Assembly: GCA_009363175.1 (NCBI GenBank)
Contig: CP045205.1
Span: 3,472,001-3,536,000, forward strand
Length of the DNA stretch: 64,000 bases
Direction of reading: 5' to 3'
Source of the DNA: Citrobacter telavivensis
GTDB lineage: Bacteria; Pseudomonadota; Gammaproteobacteria; Enterobacterales; Enterobacteriaceae
The notes under the pieces are model-generated. The model worked only from the letters and a program-made list of their open reading frames with translations. It searched no databases and was not told the origin of the DNA. Positions 18,161 to 27,325 of this stretch are shown here, piece after piece. Positions within the stretch are counted from its first letter, which is position 1, and the number at the start of each line of letters is the position of its first letter. A program made the position numbers and the translations under genes.

Positions 18161-19414
18161 ATGAAACGTTTGCCCTTGTTGGCAGCATTACCCCTGCTAT
18201 GCGCGTCTGTCGCGTCCGCCAGTTCTATGATGTCCGTCGGCTACTTCAACGGCGGCGGAGATGTCACCGCCGGACCGGGCGGCGATATCAACAAACTGGA
18301 TGTCCGCCAGATTACCCACCTCAACTACTCGTTCGGCTTGATTTACAACGCTGAAAAAGACGAAACCAACGCCGCGCTAAAAGATCCGACGAAGCTTCAT
18401 CAGATCTGGCTGTCGCCGAAAGTGGAGTCTGACCTCGCCCTGCTCCCGGTACTGCGTAAACAGAACCCGCGTCTGAAAGTCCTGCTTTCTGTCGGCGGCT
18501 GGGGGGCGCGCGGATTCTCGGGTGCCGCCGCGACGCCGGAAACACGTGCCGTGTTTATTCAGTCCGCCATGGAGATAGTGCAGAAATACGGACTCGACGG
18601 TATCGATCTGGACTGGGAATACCCGGTCAACGGTGCCTGGGGACTGGTTGCCAGTCAGCCCGCCGATCGTGAGAATTTCACGCTGCTGCTGAAAGAACTG
18701 CGTCAGGCGGTCGGCAACCAGAAACTGGTGACGATTGCCGTCGGGGCGAATGCGGAAAGTCCGAAAAGTTGGGTGGATGTGAAGGCGATTGCGCTGCTAC
18801 TCGACTACATCAACCTGATGACTTACGACATGGCCTACGGAACGCAATATTTCAACGCCAACCTGTATGATTCGAAAGACTGGCCAACCGTGGCAACTGC
18901 CGATAAGTACAGCGTCGACTTTGTGGTCAACAACTACCTTGCCGCTGGCCTAAAACCCCAACAGATGAATCTGGGGATCGGTTTTTATGGTCGCGTCCCC
19001 AAACGTACGGTGGAGCCGGGAATTGACTGGACGAAGCCGGACGCACAAAAAAATCCGGTCACTCTGCCCTACTTTGGCGAACCGGAAATCACACTGTTTA
19101 AATCGCTGGGGGTCGATCTGACCAAAGACACCTACGTGAAGTACAACGACATTGTCAAAACGTTTCTCAACGATCCGCAGAAGCGTTTTACCGAACACTG
19201 GGACGCTCAGGCGATGGTGCCGTGGCTGTCCGTTCAGTCGGCTGACGGTAAGCCCCTGTTTGCCCTCTCTTACGAAAACCCCCGCTCGGTGGCAATCAAA
19301 GCGGAGTACATCAAGAAGCGCGGACTGGCCGGCGCAATGTTCTGGGAGTACGGTGCGGACGACAATAACCAGCTTGCGAAACAGCTGGCGGAATCCTTAG
19401 GCATTCAACACTAA
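18161..19414 (+). CDS. GH18 chitinase-like glycoside hydrolase, secreted
   Basis: The 417-residue protein has an N-terminal signal peptide (MKRLPLLAALPLLCASVASA) and a family-18 barrel. The catalytic DGIDLDWEYP motif at about 145-154 has the proton-donor Glu, LLSVGGWG is the typical beta-3 strand, and NLMTYDMAYG is the beta-6 motif. It should be an endo-acting chitinase or related N-acetylglucosaminidase released to the periplasm or outside. The start is ATG with AGAGGA 7 bases before; upstream in-frame codons run through the terminator and are excluded. It lies between ydjL and yajD, where E. coli has nothing comparable. The leader carries a terminator, so expression may be conditional. Confidence 0.9.
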   Translation: MKRLPLLAALPLLCASVASASSMMSVGYFNGGGDVTAGPGGDINKLDVRQITHLNYSFGLIYNAEKDETNAALKDPTKLHQIWLSPKVESDLALLPVLRKQNPRLKVLLSVGGWGARGFSGAAATPETRAVFIQSAMEIVQKYGLDGIDLDWEYPVNGAWGLVASQPADRENFTLLLKELRQAVGNQKLVTIAVGANAESPKSWVDVKAIALLLDYINLMTYDMAYGTQYFNANLYDSKDWPTVATADKYSVDFVVNNYLAAGLKPQQMNLGIGFYGRVPKRTVEPGIDWTKPDAQKNPVTLPYFGEPEITLFKSLGVDLTKDTYVKYNDIVKTFLNDPQKRFTEHWDAQAMVPWLSVQSADGKPLFALSYENPRSVAIKAEYIKKRGLAGAMFWEYGADDNNQLAKQLAESLGIQH

Positions 19415-19432
19415 GCGCCACCCATTGCTGAT

Positions 19433-19465
19433 AATGCCCTGTGCGCCCGCACAGGGCATTTTTTT
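19433..19465 (+). terminator. Strong intrinsic terminator after the chitinase gene
   Basis: A 12-bp perfect stem (AATGCCCTGTGC / GCACAGGGCATT) with loop GCCC is followed by T5 beyond the stem. It begins 18 bases after the stop codon. Confidence 0.9.
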
Positions 19466-19578
19466 CACAAGCTGCGGGATCGGTGTGTTACGCGAAACGG
19501 AATCGGTTATGATGGCCCCAGGCCGTTGCGTCAGTGTTTGACGTCACGTTTCATTTTCAACTGGAGGCATGGGATTGT

Positions 19579-19923
19579 ATGGCTTTTATCCCTAAAAATT
19601 ACGCCCGTCTGGAAGTTGGCTACCGGGAAAAGGCGCTAAAACTCTTCCCGTGGGTCTGCGGCCGCTGTTCCCGCGAATTTGTCTATTCAAATCTTCGCGA
19701 ACTGACGGTGCATCATATCGATCACGATCATTCCAATAATCCGGAAGACGGCAGCAACTGGGAGATGTTGTGCCTGTACTGCCACGATCATGAGCATTCC
19801 AAATACACGGAAGCCGATCAATATGGTTCCACAGTGGTGGCTGGAGAGGATGCGCAAAAGAGCGTTGGCGAAGCCACGTACAACCCTTTTGCCGACCTGA
19901 AGGCAATGCTGAATAAAAAATAA
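19579..19923 (+). CDS. yajD: YajD-family HNH nuclease
   Basis: The 114-residue protein is close to E. coli YajD along its length. The HNH site is in LTVHHIDHDHSNNPEDGSNW, with the final H/N in LCLYCHDHEHSKY. Zinc cysteines CGRC and CLYC form the structural site. The role is unknown; HNH enzymes cut DNA, but this small family is widely chromosomal and may act in repair. The ATG is 11 bases after GGAGG; other nearby start codons are out of frame. In E. coli the gene is elsewhere (near tsx), so here it is relocated or a second copy. Confidence 0.9.
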   Translation: MAFIPKNYARLEVGYREKALKLFPWVCGRCSREFVYSNLRELTVHHIDHDHSNNPEDGSNWEMLCLYCHDHEHSKYTEADQYGSTVVAGEDAQKSVGEATYNPFADLKAMLNKK

Positions 19924-19935
19924 TCCGCCGCGTTA

Positions 19936-19962
19936 GCCCGGCAATACTGTAGAATGCCGGGC
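19936..19962. terminator. Hairpin between convergent yajD and yeaC
   Basis: A perfect 8-bp stem (GCCCGGCA / TGCCGGGC) with an 11-base loop lies between converging genes. There is no T-run on either side, so it is a moderate candidate for a shared terminator. Confidence 0.5.
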
Positions 19963-19976
19963 CTCACTGCGCGCTA

Positions 19977-20252
19977 TCAGGATTTAAACGTCGCAATCGG
20001 TTCTGGCGTAATGCCAAAATCGACCTTCAGTTGCTGCTTGCTCTTCATCACCATCTGCCCGTTGGTATCAATCGTCATATGCTGAGCGTCAGTATTGTGG
20101 CGCGCCTGCCAGAGCATCACCAGTTGCAGACTGTTATCTTTTTGCTCCGGAGTCAGCGCCACGCCATCCGGCCATTTTCCCAGTTCAACGGCGGTTGATA
20201 AGCGCTGATACACTTCCGGCGTCATGCTGTTAACTATCTCATCAAGATTCAT
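19977..20252 (-). CDS. yeaC: DUF1315 protein YeaC
   Basis: The 91-residue conserved gammaproteobacterial protein of unknown function begins MNLDEIVNSMTPEVYQRLST. The frame could extend upstream toward msrB, but ATG at 20250-20252 gives the E. coli-like length. It is soluble, without membrane or zinc motifs. It follows msrB on the same strand after 41 bases and is probably co-transcribed with it. Confidence 0.9.
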   Translation of the reverse strand: MNLDEIVNSMTPEVYQRLSTAVELGKWPDGVALTPEQKDNSLQLVMLWQARHNTDAQHMTIDTNGQMVMKSKQQLKVDFGITPEPIATFKS

Positions 20253-20293
20253 GATAAGTCCGCTCCTATGGAATAAATTGCTGAATCGTTTTT

Positions 20294-20707
20294 TCAACCT
20301 TTGGTCTGGTCACCGTTTTCATCATCGGTAAAGCTCAGAGAAGCTGAATTGACACAGTAGCGTTCGCCGGTAGGTTGCGGACCATCGGGGAAGACGTGTC
20401 CCAGATGCGCGTCGCAGTTTCCACAGCGAATTTCAATACGTTGCATGCCGTGCGAGAAGTCCTTGATGTAGCGGATCGACTCTTCACTCACCGGTTCGTA
20501 AAAGCTGGGCCAGCCGCAGCCGGAATCGTATTTGGACTGGGAGGTAAACAGTGGCGCATCGCAGATCAAACAGTGATAAACGCCGTCTCGCTTGTTATGC
20601 AGCAACTGCCCTGTAAATGGCGGTTCTGTGCCGTGATTCTGCGTCACGTAGAACTGCATTTCAGACAGGTTTTTTTTTAGATCTTCCGTAGAAGGTTTGT
20701 TCGCCAT
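20294..20707 (-). CDS. msrB: Methionine-R-sulfoxide reductase B
   Basis: The 137-residue enzyme reduces the R-isomer of methionine sulfoxide in proteins. Two CxxC pairs (CLICDAPL, CGNCDAHLGH) bind structural zinc, and the catalytic Cys is in ERYCVNSASL near residue 118. ATG at 20705-20707 is chosen over an upstream start five codons earlier because it gives MANKPS as in E. coli. It is divergent from gapA, as in E. coli. Confidence 0.96.
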   Translation of the reverse strand: MANKPSTEDLKKNLSEMQFYVTQNHGTEPPFTGQLLHNKRDGVYHCLICDAPLFTSQSKYDSGCGWPSFYEPVSEESIRYIKDFSHGMQRIEIRCGNCDAHLGHVFPDGPQPTGERYCVNSASLSFTDDENGDQTKG

Positions 20708-20978
20708 TTGCTCACATCTCACTTTTCATGACGCTGACATTGCACGACAGATTCTAACAAAACATTAACACCTGAGTGCAGACTTTTGTTCTAAACTTGA
20801 TCCTTGCGAAATGGCAGCTTGTGAATCGTGATGCAAATCACGTTTTTATCTCAGTTGCCCTTTAAAATTCGGGGCGCCGCCCCCATGTGGTTTCAAGCCC
20901 AATGGAAGAGTGAGGCGAATCAGCTGCGCAAAGCTTGTGCAGAGGATTGATTTGTCGCAATGATTGACACGATTCCGC

Positions 20979-21006
20979 TTGACGCTGCGTAAGGTTTTTG
21001 TAATTT
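20979..21006 (+). promoter_or_regulatory. Proximal sigma-70 promoter of gapA
   Basis: TTGACG (-35) and TAATTT (-10) are separated by 16 bases. The expected start near 21013 lies about 36 bases before the ATG, matching the position of the main P1 promoter of E. coli gapA. The 342-base msrB-gapA spacer otherwise holds only regulatory DNA; E. coli has several gapA promoters here. Confidence 0.7.
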
Positions 21007-21049
21007 TACAGGCAACCTTTTATTCACTAACAAATAGCTGGTGGAATAT

Positions 21050-22045
21050 ATGACTATCAAAGTAGGTATCAACGGTTTTGGCCGTATCGGTCGCATTGTT
21101 TTCCGTGCTGCTCAGAAACGTTCTGACATCGAGATCGTTGCAATCAACGACCTGTTAGACGCTGAATACATGGCTTACATGCTGAAATATGACTCCACTC
21201 ACGGCCGTTTCGACGGTACCGTTGAAGTGAAAGACGGTCATCTGATCGTTAACGGTAAAAAAATCCGTGTTACCGCTGAACGTGATCCGGCTAACCTGAA
21301 ATGGGACGAAGTTGGTGTTGACGTAGTGGCTGAAGCGACCGGTATCTTCCTGACCGACGAGACTGCTCGTAAGCATATCACTGCTGGCGCGAAGAAAGTC
21401 GTACTGACTGGTCCGTCCAAAGATGACACCCCGATGTTTGTTAAAGGCGCTAACTTTGACAAATATGCTGGCCAGGACATCGTTTCCAACGCATCCTGCA
21501 CCACCAACTGCCTGGCTCCGCTGGCTAAAGTTATCAACGACAACTTCGGTATCATCGAAGGTCTGATGACCACTGTTCACGCAACCACCGCAACTCAGAA
21601 AACCGTTGATGGCCCGTCTCACAAAGACTGGCGTGGCGGCCGTGGCGCGGCTCAGAACATCATCCCATCCTCTACCGGTGCGGCTAAAGCCGTTGGTAAA
21701 GTACTGCCAGAACTGAATGGCAAACTGACGGGTATGGCGTTCCGCGTTCCGACTCCGAACGTATCCGTTGTTGACCTGACCGTTCGTCTGGAAAAAGCTG
21801 CTTCTTACGAAGACATTAAGAAAGCGATCAAAGCTGCTTCCGAAGGCCCGATGAAAGGCGTTCTGGGTTACACCGAAGACGACGTTGTTTCTACCGATTT
21901 CAACGGCGAAGTTTGCACTTCCGTGTTCGATGCCAAAGCCGGTATCGCACTGAACGACAACTTCGTGAAACTGGTTTCCTGGTACGACAACGAAACCGGT
22001 TATTCCAACAAGGTTCTGGATCTGATTGCTCACATCTCCAAATAA
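21050..22045 (+). CDS. gapA: Glyceraldehyde-3-phosphate dehydrogenase A
   Basis: The 331-residue glycolytic enzyme converts glyceraldehyde-3-phosphate to 1,3-bisphosphoglycerate with NAD. The Rossmann motif INGFGRIGRIVFR lies at the N-terminus, the catalytic Cys is in SNASCTTNCLAP at about 150, and the base His is in MTTVHATTATQ at about 177. Codon use is strongly biased, as expected for a highly expressed gene. A short in-frame extension upstream is rejected because MTIKVGING is the mature start in E. coli. A strong terminator follows. Confidence 0.99.
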   Translation: MTIKVGINGFGRIGRIVFRAAQKRSDIEIVAINDLLDAEYMAYMLKYDSTHGRFDGTVEVKDGHLIVNGKKIRVTAERDPANLKWDEVGVDVVAEATGIFLTDETARKHITAGAKKVVLTGPSKDDTPMFVKGANFDKYAGQDIVSNASCTTNCLAPLAKVINDNFGIIEGLMTTVHATTATQKTVDGPSHKDWRGGRGAAQNIIPSSTGAAKAVGKVLPELNGKLTGMAFRVPTPNVSVVDLTVRLEKAASYEDIKKAIKAASEGPMKGVLGYTEDDVVSTDFNGEVCTSVFDAKAGIALNDNFVKLVSWYDNETGYSNKVLDLIAHISK

Positions 22046-22068
22046 GTTGAGATGAAACAGTAATCTGT

Positions 22069-22096
22069 AAGAGCGACTTCGGTCGCTCTTTTTTTT
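22069..22096 (+). terminator. Intrinsic terminator of gapA
   Basis: Stem AAGAGCGAC / GGTCGCTCTT with loop TTC is followed by T6. It sits 23 bases after the gapA stop and just before yeaD. Confidence 0.92.
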
Positions 22097-22119
22097 GCCT
22101 GAAGAGAAAGGATTACATC

Positions 22120-23004
22120 ATGATCAATAAAATTTTTGCACTTCCGGTAATCGAACACATTACCCCTGTCCTCTCCCGTCGTCAGCTCGACGAACTCGAT
22201 GTGATTGTCGTCGACCACCCCCAGGTGAAAGCGTCTTTCGCGTTACAGGGCGCGCACCTGCTCTCCTGGAAACCGGCGGGAGAACAAGAGGTTCTGTGGC
22301 TGAGCAACAACACACCGTTTAAAAATGGCGTCGCACTGCGCGGTGGCGTGCCAATCTGCTGGCCGTGGTTTGGTCCGGCGGCCCAGCAGGGTCTACCGGC
22401 GCATGGATTTGCCCGTAACCTGCCGTGGACGCTGAAGGCGCATAATGAAGACGACAACGGTGCGGTGCTGACCTTTGAACTGCAAAGCAGTGAAGCGACT
22501 CGCCAGTACTGGCCGCATGACTTCACCCTGCTGGCGCGCTTTAAAGTGGGTAAAACCTGTGAGATCGAACTGGAAGCGCACGGCGAATTTGAAACAACCT
22601 CCGCGCTGCATACCTATTTCAACGTTGGCGATATCGCGGCGGTGAAAGTCAGCGGTCTGGGCGATCGTTTTATCGACAAAGTGAACAATGCAAAAGAAGA
22701 TGCACTGACCGATGGCGTACAGACTTTCCCGGATCGTACCGACCGCGTCTATCTGAACCCGGAAGCCTGCAGCGTGATTCACGATGCTGCACTGAACCGC
22801 AACATCGACGTCGTGCATCATCACCACCTTAACGTCGTCGGCTGGAACCCGGGCCCGGCGCTGTCCGTAAGCATGGGCGATATGCCGGACGATGGCTACA
22901 AAACCTTTGTGTGTGTGGAAACGGCATACGCCACCGCGGCACAGAAGACCACCGAAGAGAAACCGTCCCGCCTGGCACAGACTGTTCGCGTGACCAGACG
23001 TTAA
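22120..23004 (+). CDS. yeaD: Glucose-6-phosphate 1-epimerase family protein YeaD
   Basis: The 294-residue aldose-1-epimerase superfold protein interconverts hexose-6-phosphate anomers. Catalytic-site segments LHTYFNVGDI (His) and ETAYATA (Glu) are visible, with GGVPICWPWFGP the family hallmark near residue 75. It lies immediately after the gapA terminator in the same direction, so it is likely transcribed partly by readthrough and supports glycolytic flux. The ATG at 22120 has AGAAAGGA upstream. Confidence 0.94.
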   Translation: MINKIFALPVIEHITPVLSRRQLDELDVIVVDHPQVKASFALQGAHLLSWKPAGEQEVLWLSNNTPFKNGVALRGGVPICWPWFGPAAQQGLPAHGFARNLPWTLKAHNEDDNGAVLTFELQSSEATRQYWPHDFTLLARFKVGKTCEIELEAHGEFETTSALHTYFNVGDIAAVKVSGLGDRFIDKVNNAKEDALTDGVQTFPDRTDRVYLNPEACSVIHDAALNRNIDVVHHHHLNVVGWNPGPALSVSMGDMPDDGYKTFVCVETAYATAAQKTTEEKPSRLAQTVRVTRR

Positions 23005-23029
23005 GTAATAAGTGATGCCGGAGTTTCTG

Positions 23030-23106
23030 TAGGCCGGATAAGATGCGTGAGCATCACCATCCGGCAATCAATGCCAGATGGCGGCTAACGCCTTATCTGG
23101 CCTACA
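23030..23106. repeat. REP pair (BIME) between yeaD and yeaE
   Basis: A REP unit (GCCGGATAAG...CATCCGGC, 23032-23067) is followed by one in the opposite orientation (GCCAGATGGCGG...CTTATCTGGC, 23070-23105). The head-to-head pair lies between convergent genes, the usual site for bacterial interspersed mosaic elements, which stabilise mRNA 3' ends and bind gyrase or IHF. Confidence 0.88.
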
Positions 23107-23125
23107 AAAATAACATCCGGCATCG

Positions 23126-23980
23126 TCACACCATGTCCAGCGCCGTTTTCCCCTTCGGCGCGGGATACGCCTTATCCAGCGCGGCGAGTTCCTGGGCTGA
23201 AAGCGTAATGCTCAGCGCCGCCGCATTTTGCTGCACATGCTCGACACTTGCCGCTTTCGGAATTGCCATCACCCCCTGATGACTGATGACCCACGCCAAC
23301 AGGATCTGCGCCGCTGACGCACTGTGCGCATGCGCAATCTCATTGACCACGGGATGGTTCAGCAAGCCGCTGCGAAGTCGTCCGGCTTGCGCCAGCGGGC
23401 TGTAGGCCATCACGGGGAGTTGATGCTGCTGACACCACGGTAGCAGATCGTACTCAATGCCGCGTGAAGCCAAATGATACAGCACCTGATTGGTCGCGCA
23501 CTGCCTGCCGCCCGGGACCTGCCACAGCGCCTGCATATCGTCAACGTCGAGATTGGACACTCCCCAGCGACGAATTTTGCCCTGGGCAATCAGTGTTTCC
23601 ATCGCCTCAACCGTCTCGGCAAAGGTGAAGTTACCCGACCAGTGCAATAAGTAGAGATCCAGATAGTCGGTTTTCAGGCGGCGCAGGCTGGCCTCGCAGG
23701 CGGCAATCGCTTTTTGTCCCCCCGCGTTCCACGGATAGACCTTCGACACCAGAAAAACGCGTTCACGTAAGCCGTTCAACGCCTCACCGACCACTTCTTC
23801 CGCTCCGCCATCGGCATACATTTCGGCGGTGTCGATGAGCGTCAGCCCCAGATCGACGCCCGCACGGAGTGCAGACACTTCCGCCCGGCGATGGCCGGGA
23901 TTCTCACCCATATACCACGTCCCCTGCCCGATCGCGGGCAGAACAACCCCACCGGCAAAAACAACCTGTTTATCTGTCAT
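23126..23980 (-). CDS. yeaE: Aldo/keto reductase YeaE
   Basis: The 284-residue NADPH-dependent reductase is reported to reduce methylglyoxal in E. coli. Active-site residues follow the family: LIDTAEMYADG (D, Y), LVSKVYPW (K) and LYLLHWSG (H). The cofactor region AIPKAASVEHV is near the C-terminus. A longer in-frame product is possible, but the ATG with AGGAGG 5 bases before it (23978-23980) gives the E. coli start pattern. Confidence 0.93.
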   Translation of the reverse strand: MTDKQVVFAGGVVLPAIGQGTWYMGENPGHRRAEVSALRAGVDLGLTLIDTAEMYADGGAEEVVGEALNGLRERVFLVSKVYPWNAGGQKAIAACEASLRRLKTDYLDLYLLHWSGNFTFAETVEAMETLIAQGKIRRWGVSNLDVDDMQALWQVPGGRQCATNQVLYHLASRGIEYDLLPWCQQHQLPVMAYSPLAQAGRLRSGLLNHPVVNEIAHAHSASAAQILLAWVISHQGVMAIPKAASVEHVQQNAAALSITLSAQELAALDKAYPAPKGKTALDMV

Positions 23981-24070
23981 CACATCCTCCTTTGTTGTGC
24001 ACCACCGTAATGCAAAACAGGGCGCAAGCGCCCTGTTTTGATGCACAAATTGCACAGTAATAATGCACAA

Positions 24071-24817
24071 TCAGAACTTATAGGTGATCCCGGTCGAAAT
24101 CAGGCCAGTCCAGGATTTGTCGATCATCGGGCTGTCGGTAATTTCATCCGACAGACGGGTGTAACGTGCAGTACCGTAAACGCTCCAGTCACCGAGGAAG
24201 TTGTAGTTCGCGCTCAGCTCCAGGTACGGGTTCCAGCTGTCGTTCGGGTTATAGCCACGCATACCGCTTCTTGCGGACTCTTTACGAGACACACCGTAGT
24301 AGTAGTCGTTCTGATTCTCACTGTTCCACTCAACACCAATACCCGGCGTCAACGTCAGGCCGCCATTGGTGTAGCGATACAGCCAGGCCAGATCCCAGAC
24401 GATACCGTTGCTGTTGTCCAGCGTATCCCCGGCGAGCGTGGTACGCAGAAAACCGTATTCGGTATTATGGACGTAAGATAAGCCCGCCATCATGGTGCTC
24501 TTACGCTTATCCAGACGACGCATCTGACGATCGTCGCTGTCGCCCGGTTTGAAATACATCGGGGACCAGTAGGCCGTGATCGACAACTTGTCTGCAGTGT
24601 CGTTCCATAGATAGTATCCACCGCCCAGACCACGGAACCAGAAGTTGTCGCCTTCGTAGTTGATCACCGGAACCGGGTAAACATCTGCGTCGTAATCTTT
24701 ATAAGGGTGTTCAACCACACCAACGCCAGCGCCAAGCGTCAGGTTGCTTTCAGCGTGCACCACGGTAGCAGACGATGCGATAAACACGCCAAGTGCCAGA
24801 AGTTTGAGTTTGGTCAC
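24071..24817 (-). CDS. mipA: MltA-interacting outer membrane protein MipA
   Basis: The 248-residue OmpV-family protein has a signal peptide (LLALGVFIASSATVVHA) and alternating beta strands ending in ITYKF, the terminal Phe typical of outer membrane barrels. In E. coli it scaffolds the lytic transglycosylase MltA with PBP1B. The start is GTG at 24815-24817, which aligns with the TKLKLLALG start of E. coli MipA; AGGAAAG lies about 10 bases upstream. An upstream ATG would add seven residues without a better ribosome site. The 444-base gap to yeaG holds promoters only. Confidence 0.94.
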   Translation of the reverse strand: MTKLKLLALGVFIASSATVVHAESNLTLGAGVGVVEHPYKDYDADVYPVPVINYEGDNFWFRGLGGGYYLWNDTADKLSITAYWSPMYFKPGDSDDRQMRRLDKRKSTMMAGLSYVHNTEYGFLRTTLAGDTLDNSNGIVWDLAWLYRYTNGGLTLTPGIGVEWNSENQNDYYYGVSRKESARSGMRGYNPNDSWNPYLELSANYNFLGDWSVYGTARYTRLSDEITDSPMIDKSWTGLISTGITYKF

Positions 24818-25131
24818 AATCCATCTTTCCTTATTCAATTGTTCAGCGGCAAAAGTGTAACCGCCAATACGTTACAACCCAACCATTTTACAAATTAATG
24901 AAAGAATGTAACCGTCTAATTTTGCAGGCTGAGATGACACGCGGCTTACAGTGGGATGAAAACGGTGTGATCTCCTGCCACTTTATTTACATTAACTATG
25001 CATTTTTTGCGGATGAGTTATTGATATGCCATTGAAAATCATTTGCGAGCGCATGCAAGTTTTGCAAATGCCATCTACGCTTTAATTTAGAAGTTGTATC
25101 GCCGGGCACGTTGGTCTCACGCTGTACAAGC

Positions 25132-25147
25132 TGGCATGAGAGTTGCT
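25132..25147 (+). promoter_or_regulatory. Sigma-54 promoter of yeaG
   Basis: TGGCATGAGAGTTGCT matches the sigma-54 consensus with correct -24 GG / -12 GC spacing, about 115 bases before the yeaG ATG. In E. coli yeaGH is known to be sigma-54 and NtrC dependent under nitrogen starvation. I could not identify clear NtrC sites upstream. Confidence 0.85.
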
Positions 25148-25261
25148 GTTTTTTTGATACGAGACAGTAAATGACGTCGTTCAGTCTACCTCTTCCGGGA
25201 GCCTCTACTATTCATATGAACGGCTCTTAACCTGTGCTAAAAAACGAAAGGACGGCATATC

Positions 25262-27196
25262 ATGAATATATTCGATCACTATCGCCAGCGTTATGAAGCT
25301 GCCAAGGACGAAGAGTTCACACTGCAGGAGTTTCTTACCACTTGTCGGCAAGATCGCAGTGCTTATGCCAACGCGGCAGAACGGCTATTGATGGCTATTG
25401 GTGAACCCGTCATGGTTGATACTGCCCAGGAACCCCGACTTTCTCGCCTCTTCTCCAACCGGGTTATCGCTCGTTACCCGGCGTTTGAAGAGTTTTACGG
25501 CATGGAAGACGCGATCGAACAGATTGTCTCTTATCTGAAACACGCGGCTCAGGGGCTGGAAGAGAAGAAACAGATCCTGTATCTGTTGGGGCCTGTAGGG
25601 GGCGGGAAATCGTCGCTTGCCGAACGACTGAAGTCGTTGATGCAGCGCGTCCCGATTTATGTCCTGAGCGCCAACGGTGAGCGCAGTCCGGTGAACGATC
25701 ATCCACTGTGTCTGTTTAATCCGCAGGAAGATACCCAGATTCTGGAAAAAGAGTACGGCATTCCGCGCCGTTATCTCGGCACCATTATGTCGCCGTGGGC
25801 TGCCAAACGCCTGCATGAGTTCGGTGGGGATATCACCAAGTTCCGCGTGGTAAAAGTCTGGCCGTCAATCCTTGCGCAAATCGCGATTGCCAAAACGGAG
25901 CCCGGCGATGAGAACAACCAGGATATCTCCGCGCTGGTCGGGAAAGTGGATATTCGTAAACTCGAACACCACGCCCAGAACGATCCGGACGCGTATGGCT
26001 ATTCCGGCGCGCTGTGCCGGGCGAACCAGGGGATTATGGAATTTGTCGAGATGTTTAAAGCACCGATTAAAGTGCTACATCCGCTGCTGACCGCCACTCA
26101 GGAAGGGAACTACAACGGCACCGAGGGGATCTCCGCCCTGCCGTTCAACGGTATTATTCTCGCCCACTCGAACGAGTCGGAATGGGTGACTTTCCGTAAC
26201 AATAAAAACAACGAAGCCTTCCTCGATCGTGTTTATATCGTGAAGGTACCGTACTGCTTACGCATTTCTGAAGAGATTAAAATCTACGAGAAATTGCTTA
26301 ACCACAGCGAGCTGACCCACGCGCCCTGCGCGCCGGGAACCCTGGAAACGCTGGCGCGCTTCTCGATTCTTTCCCGTCTGAAAGATCCGGAAAACTCGAG
26401 TATCTACTCGAAAATGCGCGTCTATGACGGTGAAAGTCTGAAAGATACCGATCCGAAAGCGAAGTCATATCAGGAGTACCGCGACTACTCCGGCGTTGAC
26501 GAAGGGATGAACGGCCTGTCAACCCGCTTCGCGTTTAAGATCCTCTCGCGCGTCTTTAACTTTGACCATGTCGAAGTTGCCGCTAACCCGGTTCATCTGT
26601 TCTATGTACTGGAACAGCAGATCGAACGTGAACAGTTCCCACAGGAGCAGGCAGAACGCTATCTCGAGTTCCTGAAAGGGTATCTGATCCCGAAATACGC
26701 CGAGTTCATTGGCAAAGAGATCCAGACCGCCTATCTGGAATCCTACTCGGAATACGGACAGAACATTTTCGACCGTTATGTCACGTATGCCGATTTCTGG
26801 ATTCAGGATCAGGAGTACCGCGATCCGGATACCGGTCAGTTGTTTGACCGTGAATCGCTGAACGCTGAGCTGGAGAAAATTGAGAAACCCGCGGGGATCA
26901 GTAATCCGAAAGATTTCCGTAATGAAATCGTCAACTTTGTGCTGCGCGCGCGCGCCAACAACAGCGGACGGAATCCGAACTGGACCAGCTATGAAAAACT
27001 GCGCACGGTCATTGAGAAGAAAATGTTCTCCAATACCGAAGAGCTGCTGCCGGTCATTTCGTTCAATGCCAAAACCTCGACCGATGAGCAGAAGAAACAC
27101 GACGACTTTGTCGACCGGATGATGGAAAAAGGCTATACCCGTAAACAAGTGCGTTTACTGTGCGAATGGTATCTGCGCGTACGTAAATCGTCTTAA
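25262..27196 (+). CDS. yeaG: PrkA-type AAA serine protein kinase YeaG
   Basis: The 644-residue protein has an N-terminal PrkA AAA domain with Walker A GPVGGGKSSLAERLK at about 112 and a C-terminal kinase-like region. In E. coli it is a stationary-phase and nitrogen-starvation kinase affecting metabolic heterogeneity. It is 130 bases upstream of yeaH, its constant partner. A sigma-54 promoter precedes it. The start ATG follows GGACGG, and the length equals the E. coli protein. Confidence 0.96.
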   Translation: MNIFDHYRQRYEAAKDEEFTLQEFLTTCRQDRSAYANAAERLLMAIGEPVMVDTAQEPRLSRLFSNRVIARYPAFEEFYGMEDAIEQIVSYLKHAAQGLEEKKQILYLLGPVGGGKSSLAERLKSLMQRVPIYVLSANGERSPVNDHPLCLFNPQEDTQILEKEYGIPRRYLGTIMSPWAAKRLHEFGGDITKFRVVKVWPSILAQIAIAKTEPGDENNQDISALVGKVDIRKLEHHAQNDPDAYGYSGALCRANQGIMEFVEMFKAPIKVLHPLLTATQEGNYNGTEGISALPFNGIILAHSNESEWVTFRNNKNNEAFLDRVYIVKVPYCLRISEEIKIYEKLLNHSELTHAPCAPGTLETLARFSILSRLKDPENSSIYSKMRVYDGESLKDTDPKAKSYQEYRDYSGVDEGMNGLSTRFAFKILSRVFNFDHVEVAANPVHLFYVLEQQIEREQFPQEQAERYLEFLKGYLIPKYAEFIGKEIQTAYLESYSEYGQNIFDRYVTYADFWIQDQEYRDPDTGQLFDRESLNAELEKIEKPAGISNPKDFRNEIVNFVLRARANNSGRNPNWTSYEKLRTVIEKKMFSNTEELLPVISFNAKTSTDEQKKHDDFVDRMMEKGYTRKQVRLLCEWYLRVRKSS

Positions 27197-27204
27197 CAGC
27201 AAAC

Positions 27205-27272
27205 GGCCCGGCGACGCATTGTGCCAGCCGGGCCCACAACGACAGCGAACCGTAGGCCGGATAAGCGAGGCG
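27205..27272. repeat. Hairpin and partial REP between yeaG and yeaH
   Basis: An 8-bp stem (GGCCCGGC / GCCGGGCC) at 27205-27234 is followed by a REP half-unit (GTAGGCCGGATAAGCGAGGCG). Lying inside the yeaGH operon, it may lower yeaH relative to yeaG by mRNA processing. Confidence 0.65.
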
Positions 27273-27325
27273 TATCTGGCACTACAGGTGCCGCATAAAG
27301 TTGGCAAATGCAGTACGGGGGACAT

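Noticed and set aside
21155..22033. 292-codon open frame antisense to gapA
   Set aside because: It is a shadow caused by strong codon bias in gapA; no ribosome site and no family resemblance.
23126..24070. Longer yeaE start (30 extra codons)
   Set aside because: The internal ATG has AGGAGG at proper distance and gives the family length.
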